A stretch of 64,000 bases of DNA from Stratiolaelaps scimitus (GCA_019614645.1 JABWDB010000011.1:6893501-6957500); one strand, 5' to 3'. Positions 1 through 13,325 are shown, counted from the first letter of the stretch. Notes: generated by a model not told the origin, from the letters alone. Translations and numbers: made by a program.

Positions 1-104
1 GTGGGCTATGTTTATTCACACCACTGTATACCTGTGAAGAGCATATGCAGTTCTCATATATTTCGTTAAAACTATTCGTTACACACACGATGGGAGGTTG
101 TGAA

Positions 105-111
<7 letters not shown>

Positions 112-172
<61 letters not shown>
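112..172. repeat. (TA)n array
   Basis: About 60 bases of TA with a single G interruption at the left. Confidence 0.95.
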
Positions 173-176
<4 letters not shown>

Positions 177-690
177 TTTCGATAACAGGAGTTCCCCGAA
201 ACATTTCAGACGTTTCTTCACTGAGCTTTTTATTTAAATCATTTAAACGTTAAAAATCAATTTTTTCTCCATCACGAGGCTTTGTTTTGTCATTAGCAAA
301 AATTGCGTAATGAACTAAAGACAGAAGTCATCTTGATCAATTTAGTAATTCGTGCCAATGAACGTTGGAATAAAATGCAAATTGACAATCATAAACAAAC
401 GTAGTTGTTCGGGTGGTGGAGAGTAAAGGGTCTATTTTCACCCACTGTTATAATTGACTACTACATTTTTGAGAAAAATAATTTATTGGTACAGAAAAGT
501 AAGCGAACTGGAATCGTAAAGCCCCCAAGATCTGCGTTCATTGGCTAAGGTTAAACGGAAAACAAGGCTAAGGGGCAGGAGGAAGCGCACGTGCTCAGCT
601 ATAGATACAATTCGGTCTGACAATCTCAACTTTGTTCGTTCTCCCGTACATTTAACTGTTAAAAAGTAGCCCGATTTTAGGTACAACCTA

Positions 691-745
691 ATATAATGTA
701 CCTGATATCAGGTTTAACCTGATATAATGTACGTGATATTGGGTG
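691..745 (+). repeat. Two-copy tandem repeat of about 31 bp
   Basis: ATATAATGTACCTGATAT at 691 recurs at 722 as ATATAATGTACGTGATAT. The first copy also contains the 12-base palindrome CCTGATATCAGG. Confidence 0.75.
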
Positions 746-2580
746 CCTTCCAAAGCTAAGACCGATTGCCTACCATAGCGTATTTATGGTGTCATCAAGC
801 TTATATTATATATATTGAAACGAAGCATCTTGCGAGACGACACTCGATTGCACACTCGCGTATGAGGTCCCTGAACGTGATTTTCTGACGTCCGAATAGC
901 CACGAGACGCCTCGGCACCAAAGCAGGCTGTCATTTCAGCATGTAGGTGGATATATTCTGAGTGAAGTTGGTTGAGAAGCTGTCGTTCATTCAATCTAAC
1001 TTACTGATCGGACGAAAACTGAGATCCTGTTTTGCAGTACTGTACGCACTGATTTCTGGGTGCACTTGGGTTCTTCCAAAGTATCCTTGCTTTTGTTATA
1101 GATTAACGAGTCAGGTGGTTAGGCAGAGGTGCTACCTGGATAGGGGTTTTTGATTTTATGCAAGGATATGTTTTTTCAAGATCTTCATCGTGTGATTAGT
1201 TTTGCTGTTTTCGTCTATTGAGTCATTGTTTGAGTTCACTTGTTAGTGCCGACAATGGCTTATGTAATCAACATATATTAACAAAATCCAAAAAAGTCGC
1301 CACCGTCTATCTGCACAGTTATGTATGCAGCTTAGTGTGAGGTATAGCGTGTATGTGATTATAAGCACCAGCCTTACCGACTCTCGGTTTTTATTCGGAG
1401 TTTGCTTAATTTCGAGAAACTGCCTTCTTATCTTTTTCATTAATGTTAATTAAGCGCACCCTTTTACACTTTGCGTTCTCGAGTATCGTGCGTACGTCAA
1501 GGGTCTATCTTTACTCTTTACGTCGTATGATTTCCAAGACATCGCCATTGAAATGGATGGGTATTGTTCTATCGTCAGAAGCAGATCTAGCGTTCGAGAT
1601 CCGAGTAGTAATTACACCTGTGCTGTTTTAATTTCAGCATTATGTTATGAGCATAATGTTAATTCCAATTCAAATTCTCAAATTTTCTTAAGGCATTCAA
1701 CGAATACTGGATCTTAATTCATCTGCTACCGTAGTCGAACGTCGAGGGATATGTTTCCATTATAAATCTGCACTCAACAATGGGGCGTCGTACGTTATAG
1801 GATACTGGTGCTATGCTTTTTGTCATGTTTTGCTTTGTGGTCAATATGTTGAATCGCTGGCACCTCGCCGTTGATAATGAGCTGATCTGGTATGGAGGAG
1901 TCCAAATCAGCTTATTATCAAATGCGTATCCAGTTTAGGCGCGAGCTTAAGGCCTGCAAGGCTGTCCTTCTTCAAAGCCAGCTTCCGAAAGGGAGCACTT
2001 GAAGGGCAACACGATACAGCCTTGGGAATTCATCAACTCTCGTCAAAGTAGAGGAAGCACCCAGGGCGCTCGGGTCGACGAAAGCAACCTGGAGTGTGGG
2101 TGCGGCGGGAGTCCTAAACAAAATAAATAATCTCTTTGTCGGCAAAATCTCTTGCTTATTAGCTGTCACTCGTTCTAAACAAACAAACAAACAAATGAAA
2201 ATCGGCATTTTTTTCCCCTACAAAGCTTTAGATGACCACGATTATTCCTTTATTCAAACACAAAGGCGATCGCAAGCTGTCTTCAAATTACTAACCTATC
2301 TCGGGGTATTCCTGGCCATTTCGGCCGTATTCAACTGTCTCCGGCAGTCCTGCTTCGTCCAAAGGTTGGAACATTTGAGATGTAATCCCACCGTAGTTTC
2401 ATGGTTCTGCCCTCTTACCTTCCCTGTAAAAGACAGGCGAGGGTCGGATCCACCTCTTTGCCGTGCTCCCTCTCCAAAATGCTCTGTTGTCATTTCGATT
2501 CGATTCGATGATGATGTGATATGACGATCACACTGCTAAAGTGAATCGTTTCTATGAGCTCGGCGAAATCTCAAAACCAA

Positions 2581-3860
2581 GACGAATGCCTAATCCGGAT
2601 ATGTGGCCTTCAGAACCCGGAATACGAGGAGATCAGACATGTCTCTTGAAAATTTCTTGATGAAAACTTAGCTCCACTCTCAAAGGACTACGTAATCAAT
2701 TCGACAATTCATACAGCTTAGAAATACAGTCAAATACTATTGGAGGAAATCATACAAATGGTTTAGAGACACACACACACACACACAAAGTTGGCAAAAA
2801 TTAACAGCCAAACTTCAGCCACGTACAGTACCACTTACTCTCCGCGTCGATGCAAGCACTGCAATGAAAGCCACTAGCATAAGAATTGTCCTTCACAACA
2901 AAGATTACATTCACCTCCACATCCATGTAGATACTGTGATCAAAAAACTAACGTAAATATTGCCCTTCAAAGATTACATTATAGACAACAAAGGTATCCG
3001 CTTATCTTTAACAACAAATATCTTCCTCAACCATATCAACAACAAAATCATTTCAACCAACAATTAGCATTTAAAGAATACACCAGCATAGCGCTCATTC
3101 AGTTTCCGATATCCAAATCAATTATCCCAACAGAAGAGTGCCAGAAATAGCATCTACTCAATCATCCATTTCGTCTATATCAAATCGCAACCATTAATTC
3201 AGTTAACCTAGCAAACTTCGAGTAGATACTGGATCCGATGTGACCATCATTGATAAGGAAACTTGCACTTCCCAGGCGCTCCTGCCCTACCGATTCCTCC
3301 ATTCAACCTCAAAGCAACAAATATACAAAACCCAAACTGTTCCGGCGTTTTCCATTGCAAATTTAACACATGTAATGAAGAATACGTTGGACAATGTTTT
3401 GTAGGGACGATCCCAAAACATTATTAGTACTAGGTCGAGATTGGACGATGAAAAGAACGGAAGTACACTATGGAATAAAGTAGTAAAAGCTTCTCAAACT
3501 ATTGACGAGACCACACCGTCGAGTCAATCATTAGCTACGATGACAATCGCATCGTTCAAAATCTAATACATTATTTCAAAACTTCGATTTCCTAAAATCT
3601 TCTCCAGAGGACACAGCATACACGAGCATTCGAAAACGTTCTGTAAATCCATCGGTAGTAAGCATATACGAACTCCTCCCTTCTTTCTTACTTAATCAAA
3701 TAGATTGGGAGAGCTTGTAAACAACGGGGGACTAAAAAAACGTGCGATTTGGTCCAAACGAAAGGGATCCGCGCACGGGGCGGAGCGAACGAGGATAATT
3801 GTAATCGTATGGATATTAAGTTTGTGTACAACACGAAGGGGTACCGCAACGAGATAGAGA
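2581..3860 (+). mobile_element. Decayed Ty3/Gypsy retrotransposon (Mag-like), gag zinc knuckle to protease / start of RT
   Basis: Several broken frames in pol order are visible. At 2851 a zinc knuckle of spacing Cx2Cx3Hx4C (CKHCNESH, stop codon, HKNC) is followed by a second CRYC half-knuckle near 2927; this double arrangement is typical of Mag-like Gag. At 3219-3266 RVDTGSDVTIIDKETC shows the DTGS active site of a retroviral-type aspartic protease. At 3427-3444 VLGRDW matches the C-terminal LLG.DW motif of such proteases. At about 3588 FPKIFSRG resembles the FPEVF.PG segment before reverse transcriptase. A gag-like CLIRICGLQNPEY lies at 2587. The frames differ between motifs and stops interrupt them, so the copy is dead. 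I found no LTRs and no RT catalytic YxDD motif. Confidence 0.7.
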
Positions 3861-4754
3861 AGTTTATGAGAAACCGCTACATATAGAGGGACGACACTGC
3901 GATGCTTCTTGTCACACGGACGAGAGGGTGTTCTGTCATTTCGGTTTTATTCTCTCTTGTTCTGTCTCTCAAATTCGCGATACCACCCGGCACATTCATG
4001 CAGTCGACAACTCAGTGACCGAGTGGCACAATATCGATAAAAGCCATAGCACAGTCAATTTCATCATACAATGTTCGTTGATTGCCACGCTTGATGGGGC
4101 GTCGCGATTATTACATACAATTTAGATAAAACGTAACAAAATAACTCGTGGCATTATTATTAATCCGCTAATTCTGAGTTCGTGTCGTTCTCTCGCCGCC
4201 AGGCGGCATCGATCATCGTTTTCACTAATGAGCAAAATTTCGAATAGTTCTAGAGCGTTAAAACGATATTTCAATAAATGTTACAAAAAAGTTCACAGAG
4301 CGTTTAGTGTAGATGCATTTGAGCGTGCGCAAATACAAAACGAAGAGAGAATCTCACGTCATTACCATTACGTCACGATTAATATCTCTATGAATTTCAC
4401 ACACCGAGCGACACCGAACGCAGAAGTCTCAACTCCGACAAAGCTCTTCTTAAATCGAGAAATCCGTGGATAACCTTGGACTTGAGCAGAGGGGAGAAGA
4501 GAAGATAGATGGGACAAGGGACACCACTACCTTCCGAAACTGCTCCAGTCCGATATCCAAAACGGAGTCGTATCCACGTCCACGTCTAAACGTCCAGATT
4601 TAGGAACGAAACTTCTGACAGACGAAATGCTTCAATACTAAGAAGGGAAGGGATGGTATGATGATGGCTAAGAAAGAAATCCTCGGCTTGATACAAAATG
4701 AATCAAGCTTTCCACTTAAGGATGGAGATATCAAAGGAGTCCAGATAGCATTTA

Positions 4755-4797
4755 CACCAGTACCGTGGACGTTAAAGGTTAGCTGTGAGTCAGCCCT
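4755..4797 (+). repeat. 35-bp dispersed repeat, copy 1
   Basis: The block at 4762-4796 matches 58562-58596 with 4 mismatches in 35 bases; the core is TTAGCTGTGAGTCAGCCC. It is followed by (TA)n and a T run. Family unknown. Confidence 0.6.
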
Positions 4798-4813
4798 AAA
4801 AATTGTAACTATC

Positions 4814-4818
4814 ATATA

Positions 4819-4852
<34 letters not shown>

Positions 4853-4854
4853 TT
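4814..4854. repeat. (TA)n array followed by a T run
   Basis: TA repeat to 4834, then about 20 T. It directly follows dispersed repeat copy 1, which suggests the tail of a retroposed element. Confidence 0.9.
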
Positions 4855-5008
4855 AATAAGGGTGAATGCTCATACAGATTAGGCCTCACAACTAAGATAT
4901 TTGCTACGGTACTGTGGGACTCCTGCCTGGTGGAGTGGCAGACCTACGCACTAAACTCACGCCCCACTTAATCTTCACTCTGAGTTGGTCCGGATCTTCA
5001 GAATTAAC

Positions 5009-5011
<3 letters not shown>

Positions 5012-5041
<30 letters not shown>
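5012..5041. repeat. (TA)n array
   Basis: Pure TA of about 30 bases. Confidence 0.95.
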
Positions 5042-5043
<2 letters not shown>

Positions 5044-5243
5044 AAAATCTTGAGATTTATTCAAATATACAATAATTAAAAATTATTTGGGTCGGGGTGG
5101 GGGGATTGCTGGGGACCGGGGCCGACATTGTCTAGATGAAGGCGCTAGCGTTGCCTCTCTGACTCCACAATGAGGGACAGGCGTTGCTGAAGGAAAGATC
5201 CAGCGCGCTTGTCCCTAGATACAAGTATCTCTTGTAACCTTGC

Positions 5244-5245
<2 letters not shown>

Positions 5246-5279
<34 letters not shown>
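5246..5279. repeat. (TA)n array
   Basis: Pure TA of about 34 bases, directly left of a 58-codon minus-strand open frame. Confidence 0.95.
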
Positions 5280-5281
<2 letters not shown>

Positions 5282-5293
5282 GCGCAGGAAGCT

Positions 5294-5470
5294 TTATTTG
5301 GCGCTCGTGGTAGAACCTGCTCGAAAAAGCTCTATTCCCGCTATTCGGTCTAATCGAGAGGCAGCGACTATGTCTACCGCCTCATCGACAGCCGGACTGC
5401 CAACGGAGTGATCCTGCGTCATCTTTGCAATGGCTGCTGTCTGCATTCGCTCCAACGCTCGCTGAATCAT
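5294..5470 (-). CDS. Hypothetical 58-residue open frame
   Basis: The frame runs ATG to TAA on the minus strand, with ordinary amino-acid balance (MIQRALERMQTAAIAKMTQD at its start, ending RAGSTTSAK). The stop codon overlaps AATAAA, and a (TA)n array follows, which would fit the 3' end of a retroposed copy. An in-frame stop lies nine bases upstream of the ATG. No family recognised; chance is likely. Confidence 0.13.
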   Translation of the reverse strand: MIQRALERMQTAAIAKMTQDHSVGSPAVDEAVDIVAASRLDRIAGIELFRAGSTTSAK

Positions 5471-7091
5471 TACATATTACATATGCCATTGTCACAGCAG
5501 CGTTCGTTCGACACCTGATGCCAGGAGTCGAGTTTAGTGTTTACGATTACAGTCCCATCGCTTTTCACCCGGCGACACGAGTGTTACTCTGTAGCTGAAC
5601 TCGAGGAAGGCCAGCCTGAGATATGCCCCTAGAGCTAATATTGAACCCAGTTTCGCGTATCGTCGTACATCTCTGGAGACGGCATTCGCCGTAACGCGAG
5701 CGTAACTCAAACGGCGATGGTGTGCACGAGCTGGCTGAACTACGATGAAATGGCGTGCGTTATTGCTGTATCATGCAGCAATAATGAAGCAAAATTAATA
5801 AAAATAATAATAGTAATTACAATAATAATAGTAATAATAGCAATAGAAGATGATATGAACATCGAATGCGGACGCACACGAAAGGATCTCTGCCTGTTTC
5901 GCTTGATTATTGCGTCGCCGTGTTACACGCGCGCATTGACACATTAAGGTATAGATGGATATTTCGTTTATGTGTGATCTGTTGGGAAATTCAAGCCGTC
6001 CAATGGCAAATACATTTTGCACGGGTTTGAATTTGAATTTCGATGATGAACCGCGTATGCTTGTGCGCGATTAGAGGCGCACTTTTTCGACCGAGATCAT
6101 AACGGTCGATTTTCGAGCATGTGTTTTCGTTTAGCGCTCACTCGAGTGACTGATAATCAGCGGCGGTGACACGGCTGCGGTATGTATGGCTGATATGCTG
6201 TGACATCCACAGCGACGGATGGCTGGAACTCGGCTGCGTCCGAATCGGAGCGACTCCCGTAGGCTGTTCGACCGTTATGGCATTTCGAGAAAATATATAC
6301 CTAAATGCGATAACTATTACACTATATATTACACTAACTATATTTGACAACAAATAACATGTGGAGCTTATTTGCTTAATTTGCGCAATTTGTAGAATCT
6401 CACATGATTATATCTTGCGATAGGAGATGTATGGCATAGTCTTACTTTGATGATGATGCCAGTACTAAACAAACAAATCATTAGATGCTGTCCTCCACAG
6501 TCGGTTACTTTTCTACGATGGTCTACACAAGCACTCATACATTTAGTCTTTTCCATAAAAGATGAGATCTATGCATTCGGGTACGCTTGCTTTGCACTCC
6601 GGAGGCGTAACACGTAGGTACGTGGACACGCGTGTTGCTTTGATCGCCGTCCGTTGTTTTCAGTAGGACGCAGTTGGTGTTGTACCCTCGACGACCGAGT
6701 TGAACAAATTAACCCTGTTATCCGTTAAACGCCCGCGAACTCTGAGGCAACAGCGGATCTCATTTCTATATTCATCTCGTCGTTTCGTTCGAGCAATACG
6801 AGTCTCGGGTGTTACGGTCTGAGCCACCAGGTGCTTTAAATATAGTGGCCTAATAGAAGGGTCCTTTTTTTTTGAAAGTGGGCCCCGATCCAGTGCAGGG
6901 GGGGCTGGGATTGACGTGGATGACAAAACGCCTCTGCCTGCTAAAAGCACCATCCTCTACTGAGAGTCTATCTCTCTTCCCCAGAGTCGGCTTTACGCTT
7001 GGAATTACATTACGTGACGCGAGTGAATGGGTTCACAAAACAAACGAACTTATTCTCTTGTCGATAAGGAAAGTTCAAATAACTTTTTCTT

Positions 7092-7107
7092 GGGGGGGGG
7101 GGGGGGG
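7092..7107 (+). repeat. Poly-G run of 16
   Basis: The run of 16 G follows a TTTTTCTT stretch. On the minus strand it yields a spurious poly-Pro segment. Confidence 0.9.
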
Positions 7108-7380
7108 CGGAGGTTTGCCAATGCGTGTCAACACCGTGACCGTCCCGGCCGCCTTCTGAAACAGCTGGCGATATTCGACAGCACCGCCCCTAAGTTTGGG
7201 CGGTGAGATGTGTACAAGCCCAAATCCCACTGCGGAGATACTGCCCATAATAGTCGATATGCCTCCACTCAGATTCGGATCTGGATCCGACTCGATTAAT
7301 CCACTTGAAATGATTTCAGTGTAGGTCTGATTGCACATAAACTTCGAGAGCTATGTATCGTCTCAGTATGGTCTGGACGA

Positions 7381-7414
7381 GAGAGAGAGAGAGAGAGAGA
7401 GATAGAGAGAGAGG
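7381..7414. repeat. (GA)n array
   Basis: GA repeat with one GATA variant. Confidence 0.9.
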
Positions 7415-10400
7415 GACTCCGCTGGGAGGCATTATTGGAGGTTGTGCTTAAGGGATATCCCACCCCTTTGTTTCAGTTAACGTGAACCTATGATTGGCTG
7501 TTCTTCTGGGTCTCCTTTATCAAGCCTCTGAAGTGAATCAGCCCAGATGACTTACATTCGTCACTAATTTGGCCAATAGCCTAATCAAACGGATTAGCTC
7601 AATAGTATGCCCCACCGTGCAGGTCATTTCCACAAAGTATAGCCCACGCAGCAGACTCTTCGGCGTGACGCTGAGACCACCGGGTTGGTGTCAATTTGAT
7701 GACTATAATCACTACAAAAACGAAACCATGATACATTTATTCAAACATACAGTAGTTCGGAATTTCTAGGGATTATGGGGGTGGGGGTGGGTATCACTAC
7801 AATATATACTATTCTAGCTAAAATCTAAACTTCGTCCAGCATGTCCACCCGCGTCCGTGACCTGTTCCGAGTGAGCTAATGAATGAATAAATTGGTTTGA
7901 GAAGCTGCAGCTGGCGAACGCTTACCATATCACATGCACCGTTGGCGTTGTGACCCAACGAGAAAGACCTACCTCGCGGTTAGACCGATCTCTTGATGTT
8001 ATCAGTTACGTTCGCAGGCGGCAGCTAAGTACATCTGTGCTGACTAATCGTTGAAACGGACCAGACCCTATACAGGGTTCATTTAGTTGTCCATTACGTT
8101 GAGTACGCAACGAAGCTAACCTAATAGCGAATAGTTAACTACTTGTAACGTGTGCATTTGATGCGGGGATGACAAACAAGCCAAAGGTTGACACAGGCCA
8201 CAGGTTGTCGAATTGTCCCTGGTGACACGTCGAGAACTTGGGCGTTGTAAAACGTCCGTGTTCCGTGTTAATTATGGCAGCGTATTTTTCGGCTGACTCT
8301 CGGCGTTGGACGTCGACGATGTCGCTTCGTAAGACAGCCAATCAATACCTAGTGTGAGTGAAAACGTCACCTATGTGGAGCACCTCCGGTTGCGAGGGCC
8401 ACCAAGGCCTAGACCCGTATAAAACTCCTACTTTGACTTTTCGTTGATTTCTCGCGTGTTTCTCGTGATTCGTTTGCTGGCCACAAACTGTCAAGCCAAC
8501 CATATAGCATGGGCAAATAAAGACTTGACACAGGAAGATAGACCTGGGGGGGCGGGGGGTAGTCTACGGAAAAATGTTTCGAACACGGGGGAGACAAGAA
8601 AGCCAGCTGCAATCAGTGGCAGCTTTTCGATCAAGCTGTACACATACAGAACAAATAAAAAGAAATAAAACAATATGAAATAGCGTGAAATTGTAGCGTG
8701 CCCTATTTTTTAACTGGTTCTCAGCTTGATTGTGCATCTTCATCAGCAGCTCAACTTGGTCAGAAACGCACTTCCATGCCGACATGAAGTAGTAGGTTAT
8801 TTAGTTTGTTACAGCCATTATGCTGTTCAATCAAGCTTTTTGCTTGGACTATCAGCCAGCATCGCTTATCTGAACCCCTACCGATCATCATTGGATGAGC
8901 AATGGGAGAACGCCATTTCTAAAGCGGACGCTAGCTGTGCTCGAGTTTCGCAGGGCGTAATCCGATGTTATGGGTTGGCAGATACGATTTCAAGGTTGTC
9001 CCTTGAACCCGCACGATCAGAGATTGATTTTCTGAACGTTCGCCAGCTGCCACAAGTATCTGGCCATGCAGTTGTAGCAATGATGTAGCGGTTCGTGGCC
9101 TCGTCGTGATACCTGCAACTAGTCTCGATTTAGATAGAAATATCATATTTAGGACGAGCATCTTCTTCACGAGCATCATCCTTTCCCCGTCAATGTTGAC
9201 TCTGCGGTTACACGGCTGTCGTTCACTGTCAGGCCCTTCCCAACGAATGATGCCTAATGCATCATGCGCCTGTGAGAGCCTTACGATGACTCTCATATTA
9301 AGAGTGGATTGCCGGTTAGAAATCATTCGCTTTTTGCGCAAAACAAGAAATAACTAATTTATTTGAAATTTACACAATGATGATTTTTCTGTTCATCCAC
9401 TTTTCGAGACGTAATTACGCCGCTTCATTACGTCGCCATAAACGTTCCCCTGTTAAACGAAGCTGCCAGAAGACAGGTCAGAGACAAGACGACTATTGAG
9501 AGTTTCGAATAATGCCAAACTTCGAGACTGATCGTGTAATCGATGCCGTCCGCATTCGTGCTGCTGATCTCGCCGGCTGTCCAAACTCCGCGACCGCGCT
9601 CGATACCCCATCGCTCGTAGACAAATCTGTCTCGAGACGTGCTTGCAAACGTTAGCTCGATCAGTCAATCAATCGCGAGACATGTCACGTGAACACATTT
9701 CTCGATTTAGCCAGTGGACAGAGAAGAGACCTCACAGAGGAGAGACCTCAGTCTTGCCCATGGCGTCATCAAAAGATTTGATATGCTATAGATTAGCGAG
9801 TAGATAAGCGTTGTCCGATAGCGAGTTGATGTGTGCATGTGGTTTTTTCAGTGGAATCTGCAATCGACCGGCCTAGCCCACAACCAATCGCCACCAATCG
9901 ACCGTACGCCGGGACCACTGCAGCCGATCGCTGACAACATTCAACGAGTGAAGTCAGTGAGTGCCGCAATCATGTCACGTTTGGGCAGTCGTCTCTGGTC
10001 GAGCGACTCCGCCAAAGAAAAATGACGTCGAAGAAAGAAGTCACTCCGAAGAATGATAGCTAATTCTGCTCCGAACGGTGCAGACTTTTAGCCACGTTCT
10101 ACTATTTGCGAGCTAGTTCATTTACGAACGAATGCCGAATGGCCAAAGCGCGAGGAGAAGACCTAGCGCAGGAGTTAGCCTATTCTGTCCCGGCGGGGTC
10201 GAAGCCGCAGTTTTGTGGCCCATTTTTGTATTGTCGGCCCGTTCACTGCTTCTTGGGGGTCCGCTCCCTGAAAGCTACGGCTCCTAACGACATGTGCCCC
10301 TATCGTCGATTTTCTCCACGAGTTCAATTCGAGAAGTTCAGGCTTTACTACGATCATGCAATGATATATGGTTGGCTTGCTATCATCGTGAACCTGTCGG

Positions 10401-11111
10401 CGTCACCCGGGCCGGCGGCTGCATAGATGTGTAACATGACTCGTGCTGCTTCGGACGGAGTCCACGGTCTGCGAGCTGAAATTAATAATCATTGATAGAT
10501 ATCAGTCGGATACATTGTTACATTAAGACGATCGGGTAGAGTGCGAATCTAGTAGCGATTCTATTATATTATAGTTATACGTACATCGAAATGGGGTAGG
10601 TTCATGTTCGAAGAGACTTTAATTCGAAATTAAACTCAGAATAGCTAAAAAGATTACAGACAAGCTGAGCAAGCGTTAAGCAAATGAACCGACGTCATTA
10701 GTGCGATGACGCATGTGCAATGCAGCAACAACAACAATAGGACAGAAACAACAGCACACACTCTTTTTTCGCTCCATGGCATAGACGATGTTGATCGGTA
10801 GTCATTAACTGTTTAGAGACAACGAGTGGGACGTGCTGTTCCGAAGCCACGGTGCGCTTAGATTTCAGAGGTCAGATTTCAGATCGTACAAAGTACCACC
10901 AATCCGTGTTTAAGCTGGCTGAACCATAGAACACTATTGTACATCCATCCATCTCTCGCTCTCTACCGTTATGAACTTTCGTTTGCGGCTGCCTCGTAGG
11001 TTGCCGCACGCGATAGTTTGGCCCCACCGAACCTATAGCCTCAAATAACCTAGCTATGCCACTGTAGTAATTGACACGAGCTACCACTTAGCCTAGCGAG
11101 CTATAATATAG

Positions 11112-11190
11112 CATCGCATTTGGACGGCTGAGTGGTCTCTGGCTGTAAGAAGCCAGAGGCCGCAGGTTCGAATCCCGTTGCATGACATAT
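11112..11190 (+). mobile_element. tRNA-like element with pol III A and B boxes (tRNA pseudogene or SINE head)
   Basis: An A-box-like CGGCTGAGTGG at 11125-11135 and an exact B box GGTTCGAATCC at 11165-11175 are spaced as in a tRNA. Between them is an 11-bp hairpin (11134-11144 with 11151-11161, one G-T pair, 6-base loop) in place of separate D and anticodon stems. The T stem has one mismatch (GCAGG/CCCGT). No good acceptor stem is seen, so it is not a functional tRNA. The downstream AT-rich tail with AATAAATTAATAAA fits a SINE. Confidence 0.5.
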
Positions 11191-11504
11191 AAGAGAACTT
11201 AAGCATTCTATGCAGTTCCTTTAATAAATTAATAAAGCCTTACCTTACCGCACTTATCAGGGTAAATCGGCGAAATTAGCCGCCAAAACACATGGCTTGA
11301 CTTAAGTTAATTATTATTATACAACTGTCAATTATATATATATCCATTATATAACATATATACAATATCTAGCCGAGGCGAAAGAGGACACGATCGCGTA
11401 TCGCTGAACTTTATAAGTTTATTCCCCTCGTCTCTATCTATTTTTGGTTTGTACCCATGGTCAATTATTCGCTTGACATATTATTTACCATTATTGTTTT
11501 CATT

Positions 11505-11695
11505 TTATCATCATCATCAGCATCATCGTCATCATCACCAACGCCGTCATCATTATAATCATTATGATATTTATTATATAATAATAATATTATTAGTATT
11601 ATTATTATAATTATTATTAATATTATTACTACTACTATTATTATTATTATTATTATTGTTATTATTATTAATATTATTAATTTAATTTGCTCATT
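11505..11695. repeat. CAT / ATT triplet-rich block
   Basis: Imperfect CAT triplets pass into ATT/ATA triplets over nearly 200 bases, downstream of the pnt stop. Confidence 0.85.
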
Positions 11696-11907
11696 TTTCT
11701 CTGCATCTCTCTCTCTCTCACACTCAATATTCTTTCCTCGTATTCGTTCACAATCGCCTGCTCATGTATCTCTCTCTCTCTTTTTCTGCTGCGCGCGCGG
11801 CATCTTCTGCTCGTGTTTGTGTGTGTCCGTCTGTTGCCTTCAATCGAATAAATATATTCCTGAAACATATATTATATCCTATTCTATATACAGCACTTTA
11901 ACAGATC

Positions 11908-11910
<3 letters not shown>

Positions 11911-11939
<29 letters not shown>

Positions 11940-11948
11940 TTCTCTCTA
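11911..11948. repeat. (CT)n array
   Basis: Pure CT then CTAT-type variants, downstream of the pnt stop. Confidence 0.9.
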
Positions 11949-12581
11949 TCTCATCTAATCTTCTCTCCCCCCATCTCTTCCGCTCTCCGGTATCTTCTTA
12001 AATACAGCCGGAAACGGACTTTGTCTGGTGTTTGCCCTCGGCACATGGGCGGTGATATGGGTGCGTCTCGTTATCTTCGGGTGACGACGCGATGGTCATT
12101 TTTTTCCTTGTTTTTCCTCTTTCGTTCTTTCTTTCTTTCTTTTTAGCACTAAGGCACTTCGGCACCCCCGATCCCATGAGTACCCCCCAACGCCCCAGCC
12201 CCCTGTTGGTGTCAGCCGCCGAGAGTAACGTCGTCGTTGTCGTCGTCATCAGATGTGCGCTCCCCGTAATAATAATAATAATGAACATGTGAATCTCCTG
12301 GAAAGGAGCCGCTGACATCTGCGCCGACTCATCGAAGCCGAGCCGACGTCGGCAAAGTCCGTTCCGGCCTCGTCAACGAAGGGGGGGAGGGGGGGTCGCT
12401 ATATCGTTCCAAAGCGAAGTGGAAGAACGTACCGCATTTGAGATCACAGCTATTGCATTCAACCGGTGACCAAGCATCGTGACAGTGTACTGTTGTGTGA
12501 GGTTACGCCACGTAAATATCGACTCCTACGTGGTAACTATCAACCGGATCGGTGCTAGCTATTTGTTCCAGCTATCCGTTA

Positions 12582-12626
12582 CATATATATAGATATAGAT
12601 ATATATATATATATATATATATATAT
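12582..12626. repeat. (TA)n array with GATA interruptions
   Basis: TA repeat with two AGATAT-type variants at its left part. Confidence 0.9.
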
Positions 12627-13253
12627 CGTCATCATCTATTCTCTTTAGTCGTTCGTACACAGCTCGGTTGCTTGGTTCGCCCAACGTGCACAGCCCAACG
12701 ACGATTATATCCGTGGACACGCCGCCGAGACGTTGAATCAGCCCGTAATGGTGTTGCGTTCATGTTTCTCGGATACCGGCAGATCAGTAGGCACAGTGCT
12801 TTGCGGTCACCGTAGTCATTACAGCGAATGTGCGCCTCGCCTCGCTCTCGCGACAACAACTCCAGCGGAGCAACTCGCCACGCCGGAATCGAGAGGGGCC
12901 TTCACAAGGCCCATCCCCCGCTTGATTGTTCAACTTCCCTCCGTTCGCTATGTATGACGTACAATGCACCTTAGAGATTGCTGTATAACTGAAATCAATG
13001 GATGGTGAGCGTCCCGTCCGATCTAGCGTGTCGCGGCCGTCACGCTGAAACTCACCCAGCGAGACAATTTTCGTTCGTGCACGGTTATCTGTAGAAGCAG
13101 TAACAGTAATTAAGATACAGATATATCCGTCGGCTCACACGTCGAGCACGTCGAGGCGGTGTCACGTCCTTATCGATGAATGTGTGTTTTTGTGTGTGTG
13201 TGTGTCGTCTCTTTCTATGCTCACTCAATCAACAAGTAACTGTTGGCTGCAAC

Positions 13254-13325
13254 CATTATTATAATAATGATAATTATTATAATGATTGTATACTAATAAT
13301 ACTAATAATAATAATAATAATATTA
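13254..13325. repeat. AT-rich triplet block just downstream of the pnt stop
   Basis: Imperfect ATT/AAT triplets, probably within the 3' untranslated region. Confidence 0.8.

Larger units (their letters stand above)
1..2580. other. Left flank, no gene seen
   Basis: AT-rich sequence with a (TA)n array and a two-copy tandem repeat. Open frames are short and show no domain. It may contain the 5' part of the decayed Gypsy element that starts to be recognisable at about 2.58 kb. Confidence 0.6.
3861..11111. other. Intergenic region between the decayed retroelement and the tRNA-like element
   Basis: It holds one dispersed repeat copy, three (TA)n arrays, a GA array and a poly-G run. Segments starting TTTATTCAAA at 5056 and 7737 resemble each other weakly and both end in G-rich sequence, perhaps two ends of one repeat family. 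I see no conserved protein in any frame. Confidence 0.55.

Noticed and set aside
7075..7338. 87-codon minus-strand frame (ESDPDPNLSGGIS...) that looks protein-like
   Set aside because: Ends in poly-Pro from a G run; no family recognised and no clear splice sites.
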